Below are positions 26,977 to 35,163 of a stretch of DNA of 64,000 bases, in pieces (position 1 is the first letter of the stretch; the number at the start of each line of letters is the position of its first letter). A program made the translations under genes and the position numbers. The stretch spans positions 4,030,001-4,094,000 of the forward strand of contig NZ_CP159290.1 of assembly GCF_040448685.1 (NCBI RefSeq). Direction: 5' to 3'. The notes under the pieces were generated by a model that worked only from the letters and a program-made list of their open reading frames with translations, ran no database searches and was not told where the DNA came from. This DNA comes from Cellulosimicrobium sp. ES-005 (lineage in GTDB: Bacteria; Actinomycetota; Actinomycetes; Actinomycetales; Cellulomonadaceae).

Positions 26977-29223
26977 ATGCACGTGCACGACTCCAGCTAT
27001 TCGCGGCGGGCCGTCCTGCGGCTCGGGGCGCTGGCCGCCGGGGCGACCGGCGCCGTCGCGCTCGCGGGCGGCGGCAGCGCCCTCGCCGCGCCGCCGGTCC
27101 CGGCACTGACGGTCCCGAGCGGACCGCCCGTCAGCCGGGCCTTCCTGCGGTCCCTCGACCGCTCGGTGACCCACGGCTGGGCCGCCGAGCCGTTCCCGAT
27201 GTCCGACGTGACGCTCGCCCCGAGCGTCGCGACGCGCTCGCAGGACCAGATCCTGCACCTCGCGCGCGAGTACCCCGTGGACCGCGTCCTCGCGGTGTTC
27301 CGGCGCAACGCCGGGCTCGACACCCAGGGCGCGTCCGCGCCCGGCGGCTGGGAGGGCTTCGGCCACGCCAACGAGCAGCCGTGGGGACCCGACGACTACC
27401 CGGGCCGGGCGAACACCCAGACCGCGAACCTCCTGCGCGGCCACTACGGCGGGCACTTCCTGTCCATGGTGTCGCTCGCGTACGCGAGCACGGGCGAGAC
27501 GGTGTTCCGCGACAAGGTGGACCAGATCGTCGAGGGCCTGGCGGAGGTCCAGACGGCGCTCGCGGCCATGGGGCGGTTCAGCCACCCCGGGTTCCTCGCG
27601 GCCTACGGCGAGTGGCAGTTCAGCCAGCTCGAGAAGTACGCGCCGTACGGCGAGATCTGGGCGCCGTACTACACGTGCCACAAGATCATGGCCGGTCTGC
27701 TCGAGGCCTACCGCCTCGCGGGGAACGACCAGGCGCTGGCGCTCGCGTCGTCCATGGCGGCGTGGGTGCACAGCCGCCTGTCGGTGCTGCCGCAGGCGCA
27801 GCTCGACCGGATGTGGGGCATCTACATCGCGGGCGAGTACGGCGGCATGAACGAGGTGCTCGCCGACATCGCGTCGATCACGGGCGACGACACGTACGTC
27901 GCCACGGCCAAGCTGTTCGACCTCAACACGCTCGTCGACGCGAGCGCCGCGGGCACGGACACGCTCAACGGCAAGCACGCGAACCAGCACATCCCGCAGT
28001 TCCCCGGCTACCTCAAGGTCTACGACCTCACGGGCGAGGAGCGGTACCTCAAGGCGGTCGAGGGCTTCTGGGGCATGGTCGTGCCCGGGCGCACGTACGC
28101 GCACGGCGGGCACGGCGAGGGCGAGCTGTTCGGACCGCCGAACACCGTCGCGGGCGACATCGGCGCGCGCAACGCAGAGACCTGCGGCACGTACAACATG
28201 CTCAAGCTCTCGCGCCTGCTGTACTTCCACTCGCTCGACCCGAAGTACATGGAGTACTACGAGCGCGGGCTGCTCAACCACATCGTCGGCTCGAAGAAGA
28301 ACACGCAGTCCACGACGAGCCCCGACGTGACGTACATGTACGGCGTCAACCCGGGCACGCGGCGCGAGTACGGCAACACCGGCACGTGCTGCGGCGGGAC
28401 CGGGCTCGAGAACCACGTCAAGTACCGCGACTCGGTGTACTTCCGGTCCGTCGACGGCGAGGTGCTGTACGTCAACCTCTACCTCGCCTCGACCCTGACG
28501 TGGGAGGAGAAGGGCTTCGAGGTCGTCCAGGAGACGCAGTACCCGAAGGTCGGCGCGACCCGCCTCACGGTGAACGGCTCCGGGCCGCTCGACCTGCGCC
28601 TGCGCGTGCCCGGCTGGGTGCGCAAGGGCTTCACGGTGACGGTCAACGGCGTGGAGCAGGAGCTCGACGCCGTGCCGGGGACGTACGTGAGCGTGTCGCG
28701 CTCGTGGTCGCCCGGCGACGTCGTCGAGGTGACGATGCCGCTGAGCATCCGCGCCGTGCCGACGATCGACAACCCCGCGATCCAGAGCATCGAGAACGGG
28801 CCGACCGTCCTGCTCGCGCGCAGCGCGTCGCGCGAGTACCTCAAGCTGTCGCTCTACGCCCACATGGGCCTCGACGGCACGCTCGAGGGCGCGTTCACCG
28901 ATCTCGGGAACGGGTACTTCCGCCTCGGGGACCTCACGTTCGAGCCCGCGTGGTCGGGCGACGACACGCAGTACCACATGTACGTCGAGCGCTCCGAGCC
29001 CCGCGTGGTCTTCGCAGGGCTCGACAGCGGCGTCGCCAACGCCGCGCGGCCGAACGGGACGACGTTCCTCGACGTCGTGTGGGGCGACGGCGGCTTCGCC
29101 GACCGCGCCGCGTTCCTCCAGAAGGTCCAGCGCACGGTCGAGCAGTTCACCGCGGACGGCCTCCTGAGCCGCCGCGACGGTCAGAAGGTCCTGGTCACGG
29201 CGGGGAAGGCGAGGCTGGCATGA
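26977..29223 (+). CDS. Tat-exported GH127 beta-L-arabinofuranosidase
   Basis: 748-residue GH127/DUF1680 enzyme. ATG 26977 has GAAGGAG upstream. The N-terminus SRRAVLRLGALAAG is a twin-arginine signal (Arg10-Arg11, cleavage near residue 38), implying export in folded form. Catalytic/Zn residues align with HypBA1: Glu401, Cys403 in AETCGTYN and Cys471, Cys472 in TGTCCGGTG. There is no LamG, Ig or shared C-terminal domain, unlike the 9075 paralogue. The stop overlaps the start of the CBM32 protein (ATGA), so the two are cotranslated; the neighbour may supply the missing binding and C-terminal modules. Confidence 0.92.
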   Translation: MHVHDSSYSRRAVLRLGALAAGATGAVALAGGGSALAAPPVPALTVPSGPPVSRAFLRSLDRSVTHGWAAEPFPMSDVTLAPSVATRSQDQILHLAREYPVDRVLAVFRRNAGLDTQGASAPGGWEGFGHANEQPWGPDDYPGRANTQTANLLRGHYGGHFLSMVSLAYASTGETVFRDKVDQIVEGLAEVQTALAAMGRFSHPGFLAAYGEWQFSQLEKYAPYGEIWAPYYTCHKIMAGLLEAYRLAGNDQALALASSMAAWVHSRLSVLPQAQLDRMWGIYIAGEYGGMNEVLADIASITGDDTYVATAKLFDLNTLVDASAAGTDTLNGKHANQHIPQFPGYLKVYDLTGEERYLKAVEGFWGMVVPGRTYAHGGHGEGELFGPPNTVAGDIGARNAETCGTYNMLKLSRLLYFHSLDPKYMEYYERGLLNHIVGSKKNTQSTTSPDVTYMYGVNPGTRREYGNTGTCCGGTGLENHVKYRDSVYFRSVDGEVLYVNLYLASTLTWEEKGFEVVQETQYPKVGATRLTVNGSGPLDLRLRVPGWVRKGFTVTVNGVEQELDAVPGTYVSVSRSWSPGDVVEVTMPLSIRAVPTIDNPAIQSIENGPTVLLARSASREYLKLSLYAHMGLDGTLEGAFTDLGNGYFRLGDLTFEPAWSGDDTQYHMYVERSEPRVVFAGLDSGVANAARPNGTTFLDVVWGDGGFADRAAFLQKVQRTVEQFTADGLLSRRDGQKVLVTAGKARLA

Positions 29224-31238
29224 GCGCGCGCACCGACTCATCGCGGGGCGCGGGCTCGGCCGTGCTCATCCCACTCGGGCACGAGCCGGGGACACCCCGG
29301 GCCCGACGGCGCGTGGTCGCCACCGCGACCGTCCTCGCCCTCGCCCTCACGGGTGCGGGCGTCGGGGCGTGGGCCGCGACCTCGGGCACCGGGGACGAGG
29401 TCCTGGCGGCGGCCGACGAGGCGCCGTCGAACGTGGCGCTGCTCGGCACGCCCGAGGCGAGCTACACCGCGTCGTGGAACAAGGTCGAGGCCGTGAACGA
29501 CGGCGCGGGCGTGAGCACCGGGGGAGCGCACGACGCGACCTGGGCGACGTGGAGCGGCGACCGACCCGCGACGCAGTGGCTCGAGTACTCGTGGCCCGCG
29601 CCGGTCACCGTGGACCGTTCCGTCGTCCGGTTCTGGTCCGACGGCACGGACGCGAACGGCGACAACGTGCGGGTCCCGGCGTCGTGGACGCTCCAGTACT
29701 GGGACGCGGACGCCGGCGCGTTCGTCGACGTCCCGAACCCGAGCGGCTACCCGACCGAGCGGCTCACGACCAACGAGACGACCTTCGACGCGGTGACGAC
29801 GACGCGCCTGCGCGCGACGTTCGACGCGCTGCGGGGGACCACGGCGACGACGTACTCGGCCGTCGGGGTGTCCGAGTGGGAGGTCTGGGGCACGGGCGGC
29901 GTCGAGGAGCCGGAGCCGGTCGACCCGAACGGGCCGATCGACTACTCGCCCGTCCACATCCCCACGGACGTCGGCGTTCTGCCCGACCTCCCGGCCGAGA
30001 TCGACGCGATCTTCACCGACGGTCGCGTCGAGACGGTCTCCGTGGACTGGGACGACGTGACGGCCGACGACGTCGCCGTCGCGGGGGCGTTCGAGGTCAC
30101 CGGGACGTCGGACGCGCTCGTCGAGCCGGTGAGCGGCACGGTGCACGTGCGCGACGGCGCGCCGGGGGACGTCACCGCGGTGGACAACGTGAGCGTCGTG
30201 ACGCTCGCGGGCACCGCCCCGGCGCTCCCGGCCACCGTCACGGCCGAGTACGAGGACGCGTCCAAGGACAGCCGCATCCCGGTGACCTGGGGCGCCGTGG
30301 ACCCGGCCGACTACGCCGAGCCCGACGGCCTGTTCTTCGTCGCCGGGGACGTCGGGGGCACGGACGTGCCGGCCGAGGCCGTCGTGTTCGTCGTCGCGCC
30401 GGACACCGGCGAGGACACGACGCCGCCGACCGTCACCGTCACGGCGCAGCCCGGCCCGGCGACGTCGGGCTGGTACGTCCAGCACCCGACCGTCACGGTC
30501 GTGGCGTCCGACAACCGCGACCCGGCCCCGGCGGTCGAGGTCTCGGTCGACGGCGGCGCGTGGGCTCCCTACGACGGCCCGTTCGCGGTCGACGAGGACG
30601 GCGTGCGCACGGTCGAGGCGCGCGCGACCGACGCGGCGGGGAACGTCGGCACGGGTTCGCGCGAGCTCCGCGTGGACACGGTCGCGCCGGTGACGGTCGC
30701 GACGCTGCGCGAGGTCGGCAGCAGCGTCGAGATCACGCTCGCGGCCACGGACGCGGGATCGGGCGTCGACAAGGTGCAGTGGGAGGGCCCCGGCACGTTC
30801 TGGGGCACGTACACCGAGCCGTTCACGCGCGCGCTCACCGACGAGCCGCAGGTGATCGAGTTCGCCGCGACCGACGCGGCGGGCAACGAGGAGACGCGCC
30901 AGCAGGTCGTGCTGCCCGCGCTGGGCGGCGAGCCGGGGCTGGACCTCGCGGTCGAGGTGTCGCCCCGGTGCCTCGCCGGCACGGCGTACGTCGCCGTGCG
31001 CGTCACGAACGGCGAGGACGTCCCGGTGTCGGTGACGCTCTCGACGCCGTACGGCGAGAAGGCGTTCGCCGACGTGGCGCCCGGCAAGAACGCCTACCAG
31101 TCGTTCGCGACGCGCGCGACGTCGGCCCCGGCCGGCACCGCGACCGTCACCGGGACCGCCACGGTCGACGGCCCCGACGGACCCCAGGAGGTGACCGCCA
31201 CGGTGGACGCGCCGTTCGCCGCGCTCGACTGCGGCTGA
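29220..31238 (+). CDS. Secreted non-catalytic CBM32/Ig protein with shared C-terminal domain
   Basis: 672 residues; ATG overlaps the GH127 stop. An N-terminal basic stretch and hydrophobic segment (about 30-53) form a signal peptide or anchor. An F5/8-type C (CBM32-like) domain spans about 65-225 (NVALLGTPEASYTASWNKVEA opens it), then two Ig-like domains (about 240-320 and 325-400) and an Ig/OmpL47-like pair (405-560, DNRDPAPAVEVSVDGGAW). The shared C-terminal domain (30936-31238) ends in DCG. No glycosidase module is recognisable. It is likely a substrate-binding or scaffold partner of the cotranslated GH127 enzyme; that role is inference. Confidence 0.85.
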   Translation: MSARTDSSRGAGSAVLIPLGHEPGTPRARRRVVATATVLALALTGAGVGAWAATSGTGDEVLAAADEAPSNVALLGTPEASYTASWNKVEAVNDGAGVSTGGAHDATWATWSGDRPATQWLEYSWPAPVTVDRSVVRFWSDGTDANGDNVRVPASWTLQYWDADAGAFVDVPNPSGYPTERLTTNETTFDAVTTTRLRATFDALRGTTATTYSAVGVSEWEVWGTGGVEEPEPVDPNGPIDYSPVHIPTDVGVLPDLPAEIDAIFTDGRVETVSVDWDDVTADDVAVAGAFEVTGTSDALVEPVSGTVHVRDGAPGDVTAVDNVSVVTLAGTAPALPATVTAEYEDASKDSRIPVTWGAVDPADYAEPDGLFFVAGDVGGTDVPAEAVVFVVAPDTGEDTTPPTVTVTAQPGPATSGWYVQHPTVTVVASDNRDPAPAVEVSVDGGAWAPYDGPFAVDEDGVRTVEARATDAAGNVGTGSRELRVDTVAPVTVATLREVGSSVEITLAATDAGSGVDKVQWEGPGTFWGTYTEPFTRALTDEPQVIEFAATDAAGNEETRQQVVLPALGGEPGLDLAVEVSPRCLAGTAYVAVRVTNGEDVPVSVTLSTPYGEKAFADVAPGKNAYQSFATRATSAPAGTATVTGTATVDGPDGPQEVTATVDAPFAALDCG

Positions 31239-31240
31239 CG

Positions 31241-31300
31241 CCGAGGTAGAGCCCCGGTACCGCGGGGTAGAGGCGTGGTCGTGACCACGCCTCTACCTCG
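31241..31300. repeat. Intergenic palindromic repeat element, copy 4
   Basis: A forward unit (31241-31260) precedes a 15-bp perfect stem (GGTAGAGGCGTGGTC at 31266-31280 with its complement at 31283-31297). Very close to copy 1 in sequence; 2 nt after the CBM32 protein stop. Confidence 0.85.
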
Positions 31301-31354
31301 CCACGGTGGGTGACCACAGACCCCCGGGTGGTGTGCCGGCACCGTCCGGGTCCG

Positions 31355-31394
31355 GCTCGGCCCCCGTCGCTCCTCGGAGCGGCGGGGGCCGAGC
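31355..31394 (+). terminator. Terminator-like hairpin closing the arabinoside island
   Basis: 19-bp GC-rich stem (31355-31373 with 31376-31394, one wobble). Its right arm ends in the first four bases of the tandem repeat that follows. Confidence 0.6.
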
Positions 31395-31465
31395 TTCGTG
31401 CTGCCGAGCTTCGTGCTGCCGAGCTTCGTGCTGCCGAGCTTCGTGCTGCCGAGCTTCGTGCTGCC
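31391..31465. repeat. Five tandem copies of a 15-bp repeat
   Basis: GAGCTTCGTGCTGCC repeated five times without variation. It lies upstream of the LAxTG gene. Perfect copies suggest recent slippage; copy number may vary between strains. Confidence 0.95.
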
Positions 31466-31623
31466 GGGCGGCGGCTGGCCGGCGGCGAGCGGGTGAACAA
31501 CCTGGACAGATGTTCAGTTCAGGCGTCCAAGATGGCAAGATGATCGCGGCTGGACGCTCGTCCAGCCGGGTTCGGGGGGACCCAGCGGCGCCCACCCCGG
31601 GCCGGACGAAGAGGTTCATCGCA

Positions 31624-32259
31624 GTGACGACCACCCGCAGGCTGCTCGCCGCCCTCGTGATCGCCGGCTCCCTCGTCGTCCCCGCCGGCGCCGCCTCGGC
31701 CGCCGCGCTCACCACGACCGTCCCCGACCCGGCAGACGGCGTGCGCGTGAGCGTCGAGATCACCGAGCGGGAGGTCCCCGCGGCGCCGCGCGTCGTCGTC
31801 GTGGGCGAGGGCCCGTTCGTCGTCGGCGGCGAGCTCGTGGTGCGCGGCACCGGCCTCGCGCCGCACACCACCTACGAGGTCTGGCTCGAGACCGAGCCCG
31901 TGCTCCTCGGCACGGTCACGACCGACGCCGACGGCGCGTTCGAGCTCGTGACGACGATCCCCGCCGGGACGGCACCGGGCGAGCACCACGTCCGCCTCTC
32001 CGCACCCGGTGACGGTGCCGACGTCCTGTCCGAGCCGTTCGTCGTCCTCGCCGCGCCGGGCGAGCCCCAGGAGCCCGGCGGCACGCCGTCCACGGGCACG
32101 GGCGTCACGACCGGCGGCGGGACGTCCGCCTCCCCGCGCCCGGGCGGCCTCGCCACGACCGGCACGGGGCTCGTCGGGGCCGCCGTGCTCGCGGGGCTGG
32201 CCGTCGCGGCCGGTGCCGCGCTGCGCCGTCGGGCGCACCAGGGCCGGTCCGCCGCCTGA
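31624..32259 (+). CDS. LAxTG-anchored surface protein, Ig-like
   Basis: 211 residues from GTG 31624 (GAAGAGG at 31608-31613); the frame is open further upstream but the GTG places the signal peptide (VTTTRRLLAALVIAGSLVV...) at the N-terminus. A single Ig-like domain (about 35-145) with VVRGTGLAPHTTYEVWLETE is followed by a Gly/Thr/Pro-rich linker and LATTG (176-180), a hydrophobic segment and RRR. LAxTG is the class E sortase motif of high-GC actinobacteria, so the protein should be linked to peptidoglycan. Specific function unknown. It is the only sortase substrate in the window. Confidence 0.82.
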   Translation: MTTTRRLLAALVIAGSLVVPAGAASAAALTTTVPDPADGVRVSVEITEREVPAAPRVVVVGEGPFVVGGELVVRGTGLAPHTTYEVWLETEPVLLGTVTTDADGAFELVTTIPAGTAPGEHHVRLSAPGDGADVLSEPFVVLAAPGEPQEPGGTPSTGTGVTTGGGTSASPRPGGLATTGTGLVGAAVLAGLAVAAGAALRRRAHQGRSAA

Positions 32260-32271
32260 CCGGGGCGAGCC

Positions 32272-33585
32272 TCAGTCCTCGGGGGCCGCGTCCGCGACCT
32301 GCTCGCCCTCGTGGCGCCCGCGGTCGTCGCGCTCGTCGGCGGCGCGCTCCGCGGCGTCCATCGTGCGGTCGTCGACGACGAGCATGCCGAGCAGCGTCGC
32401 GGCCGACACCGCCGCCATGACCACGAACACGCTCCGCAGCCCGAAGAGCTCGCCGAGCGCGCCGCCGACCGCCGCCCCCAGCGGCATCGTCCCCCATGCC
32501 ACGAGCCGGTAGCACGAGTTGAGGCGACCGAGGAGCGCGTCGGGCGTGATCCGCTGCCGGAGCGAGACGGTGACGACGTTCCACACGGCGATCCCCGCCC
32601 CGCCGACGGCGTAGACGGCGCCGATGACCCACGCGTCGGTCGTCACCGCGGGGACGCCCACGAGCGCGACGGTGCTGAGCACGGTCAGCGCCAGGGAGCG
32701 CGCCCGGCCGACGAGCGCGACGACGCGCTCCGCGACGAAGGACCCGGCGAACGCGCCGACGGCGGTCGTCGTGAGCAGCACGCCGTACGCGGGCTCGGAC
32801 AGCCCCAGGGGCGAGTCGGGGCCGACGGCGTAGAGCACGAAGATCGCGAACGCGGCGTTGCTCGCGAAGTTGATGCCACCGACCATCAGGGCGAGCGTGC
32901 GCAGGATCCGGTCGTGCCACAGGAAGCGCAGGCCCTCGGCGATGTCGGCCCGCAGCGTCGTGCGGGTCGTGCGCTCGGGGCGGTAGGAGCCGGGCAGCCC
33001 GACGAGCAGCCCGACGGCGATCGCCCACAGCGCGCCCGGGAGGCCGAACGCCACCGCCGCGCCCGCCGCGACGAGCAGCCCGCCCAGCGGCGGCCCGACG
33101 AACTGGTTCGCGGTGAGCTCCGCCGCGTACAGGCGCCCGTTCGCCCGGGGGAGCGCGGTGCGCGGGACGACCTGCGGCAGGATCGACTGCGCGGCGGTGT
33201 CGTAGAGCGTCTCCGTGACGCCCACGCCGAACGCGACGACGTAGAGCACGGCGATGCTGCCGGCGTCGGGCACGAGCGCGACGGCGGCGAGCGCGACGAC
33301 GAGCAGCGCGCGCCCCACGTTGGCGCCGATCATCGCGTGGCGCCGGTCGAGCCGGTCGGCGAGCGCGCCGGCGGGGAGCGCGAAGAGGAGCCAGGGCAGC
33401 GTGAGCGCGAACGTCAGCCCGGCGACCAGTGCGGGCGAGTCGGTGTAGCGGACCGCGACGAGCGGCAGCGCGACCTTGAGCACGCCGTCGGCGAGGTTGG
33501 AGACCGTCGACGCGGTCCAGAGGCGCCGGAACGGCCCGCCCAGGGGCGTGCCGACCGTCCGTCGTCGGCGGGGTGCGAGGGCCAT
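32272..33585 (-). CDS. MFS transporter (efflux type)
   Basis: 437-residue, 12-helix major facilitator of the MFS_3/EntS-like group, usually proton-driven drug or siderophore efflux. The loop 2-3 motif GALADRLDRR lies at 73-82. The start is placed at MALAPRRRRT; an upstream extension would cross the divergent ArsR promoter and is rejected. It is convergent with the LAxTG gene (12-nt gap) and divergent from an ArsR-type regulator that probably represses it. Substrate cannot be told from sequence. A charged C-terminal tail (DDRTMDAAERAADERDDRGR) follows the last helix. Confidence 0.88.
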   Translation of the reverse strand: MALAPRRRRTVGTPLGGPFRRLWTASTVSNLADGVLKVALPLVAVRYTDSPALVAGLTFALTLPWLLFALPAGALADRLDRRHAMIGANVGRALLVVALAAVALVPDAGSIAVLYVVAFGVGVTETLYDTAAQSILPQVVPRTALPRANGRLYAAELTANQFVGPPLGGLLVAAGAAVAFGLPGALWAIAVGLLVGLPGSYRPERTTRTTLRADIAEGLRFLWHDRILRTLALMVGGINFASNAAFAIFVLYAVGPDSPLGLSEPAYGVLLTTTAVGAFAGSFVAERVVALVGRARSLALTVLSTVALVGVPAVTTDAWVIGAVYAVGGAGIAVWNVVTVSLRQRITPDALLGRLNSCYRLVAWGTMPLGAAVGGALGELFGLRSVFVVMAAVSAATLLGMLVVDDRTMDAAERAADERDDRGRHEGEQVADAAPED

Positions 33586-33619
33586 GGCGTCAGCATGGCA
33601 CAGTGATCGAGAAATCCCA

Positions 33620-33646
33620 ATCGATCGGTGGATCTCGATCGATCGA
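33620..33646. promoter_or_regulatory. Repeated ATCGAT operator between MFS and ArsR genes
   Basis: ATCGATCG at 33620-33627 and the perfect palindrome TCGATCGATCGA at 33635-33646. They lie between the divergent starts and directly upstream of the ArsR -10 element, as expected for autorepression. Confidence 0.55.
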
Positions 33647-33648
33647 CG

Positions 33649-33654
33649 TACGAT
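33649..33654 (+). promoter_or_regulatory. -10 element TACGAT, leaderless start of ArsR gene
   Basis: Hexamer ends 7 nt before the ATG at 33662, so transcription should begin at or next to the start codon. Confidence 0.55.
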
Positions 33655-33661
33655 GGGTGCC

Positions 33662-34237
33662 ATGAGCGCCGAGCCCACGCCGCAGGAGCCAGCAGCGACG
33701 ACGCGTGCGACGCCGCCCGCTGTGCCCGGACGGCGTCCGCCCACGGCGCTCGAGGCCAAGGCCCTCGCCCACCCCCTGCGCCAGCGCATCGTCCGGCAGT
33801 GCGGCACGCGCGAGATGACCAACAAGGAGCTCGCCGACCACCTCGGGGTCGCCCCCGGCACGGCCCTCCACCACGTCCGGCTCCTCGTCCGCGCCGGACT
33901 GCTCGAGCCCGCCGACGTGCGCACCGGCGCCGGGGGAGCGCTCGAACGCCCCTACCGCGCGACCGGCGCGACCTGGTGGCTCGACGACCCCCTGCGCGGC
34001 ACGGCGCCCGACGTCCGGTTCGGACCGTTCGCCGCCGCGCTCGACGACGCCCTCGCCGCGGGTCCCGACGCTGTCTCGACGGCCGCGACCTTCGGCCTCC
34101 ACCTCTCCGACGACGACGTCGCCGAGCTCGACCGGCGCATCCTCGCCGTCCTCGACGAGTACGTCGCGACCGACGACCAGCGCCTCGACCGCCCCCTGCA
34201 CCGCGGGGTGTTCCTCCTGCACCGCCCGCAGCCCTGA
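33662..34237 (+). CDS. ArsR-family transcriptional regulator
   Basis: 191-residue winged helix-turn-helix protein. The DNA-binding region is about 34-95 (ALAHPLRQRIVRQCG, then NKELADHLGVAPGTALHHVR and LVRAGLLEP). No metal-binding cysteine pair of the classical ArsR type is present, so the signal is probably an organic ligand. The C-terminal half (105-191) is acidic and lacks a recognisable domain. Divergent from the MFS exporter with operator-like repeats between them, so it most likely controls that exporter and itself. Confidence 0.85.
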   Translation: MSAEPTPQEPAATTRATPPAVPGRRPPTALEAKALAHPLRQRIVRQCGTREMTNKELADHLGVAPGTALHHVRLLVRAGLLEPADVRTGAGGALERPYRATGATWWLDDPLRGTAPDVRFGPFAAALDDALAAGPDAVSTAATFGLHLSDDDVAELDRRILAVLDEYVATDDQRLDRPLHRGVFLLHRPQP

Positions 34238-34295
34238 CCTGGCGCGGACGCGACCGCGCGGGCCGCGGCCCGACCCGACCCGGCGCCGCGGGGGC

Positions 34296-35090
34296 TCAGG
34301 GGCGGGCGGCGAAGCGCTCCAGGAGGTCGGCGTGGCCGGAGACGATGAGGAGGTCGTTGGCGCTGATGCGGGTCTCGGGGGTCGCGTAGAGGAAGTCCTC
34401 GCCGGGAGACTTCACGCCGATGACCGTGACGCCGTAGCGCTCGCGGACCTTGGACTGCGCGAGCGTGAAGCCCTGGACCTCCTTGGGCGGGCGCATCTTG
34501 ACGATCGTGAACCCGTCCTCGACCTCGATGTAGTCGAGCAGCTTGCCGGAGACCAGGTGCGCGACGCGGGACCCGGCGTCGGCCTCGGGGAACACGACGT
34601 GGTGCGCGCCGATGCGCTGGAGGATGCGCCCGTGCTCGGCGGAGATCGCCTTGGCCCAGATCTGGGGCGTGCCCATGTCGACGAGGTTGCCCGTGATGAG
34701 CACGCTCGCCTCGAGCGACGTGCCCACGCCGACGACCGCGACGGGGAAGTCGCGCGCGCCGAGCTGCTCGAGGGCGACGGGGTTGGACGCGTCGGCCTCG
34801 ACGAGGGGGAGCTGCCCGCTCCACTGGGCGACGAGCTCGGGGTCGCGCTCGACGGCGAGCACGTCCTGGCCGAGGCGGTCGAGCGTGGCGGCGATGGCCG
34901 TCCCGAAGCGTCCGAGACCGATGACGAGCACGCCGGCGTCCTTGCGCGGCGCCTTCGCCTCGTCGCGGCGGGAGCGCTCGGCGCGCCCGCGCTCGACGAT
35001 GCGCCGGGCGACGGGGTCCGCCGGCAGGGCGTCCTTCCCGGTCGTCGGCCCGGCGCTCGGGTCGGCGCCGCGGGAGAAGGGGTCGGTCAC
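34296..35090 (-). CDS. ktrA: KtrA/TrkA-type potassium channel regulatory subunit
   Basis: 264-residue cytoplasmic RCK protein gating the adjacent KtrB-like channel in response to nucleotides. After an unusual charged extension of about 50 residues, a Rossmann RCK_N domain begins (VLVIGLGRFGTAIA, GLGRFG at 58-63) with Glu81 at the expected ribose-binding position. RCK_C follows (about 185-264, EDFLYATPETRISANDLLIV). The start is GTG at 35088-35090, with GAGAGG upstream. It lies 73 nt downstream of the channel gene on the same strand. Confidence 0.9.
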   Translation of the reverse strand: MTDPFSRGADPSAGPTTGKDALPADPVARRIVERGRAERSRRDEAKAPRKDAGVLVIGLGRFGTAIAATLDRLGQDVLAVERDPELVAQWSGQLPLVEADASNPVALEQLGARDFPVAVVGVGTSLEASVLITGNLVDMGTPQIWAKAISAEHGRILQRIGAHHVVFPEADAGSRVAHLVSGKLLDYIEVEDGFTIVKMRPPKEVQGFTLAQSKVRERYGVTVIGVKSPGEDFLYATPETRISANDLLIVSGHADLLERFAARP

Positions 35091-35163
35091 GGTGGGGCCT
35101 CTCGTGTGGTCGGGGTGGGTCGGTGGCGGTGCCCGACGGCGTACGCCGCGGCGGGCGGTCCGC

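Noticed and set aside
26977-31238. Frameshifted single gene (GH127 plus CBM32 protein)
   Set aside because: The downstream gene has its own signal peptide and start, and the GH127 ends at a natural stop with an ATGA overlap, so two separate genes are better supported.
31391-31465. CRISPR array or coding repeat
   Set aside because: The 15-bp units have no spacers. Read in frame with the LAxTG gene they would give a Cys/Arg-rich repeat ahead of the signal peptide, which is implausible.
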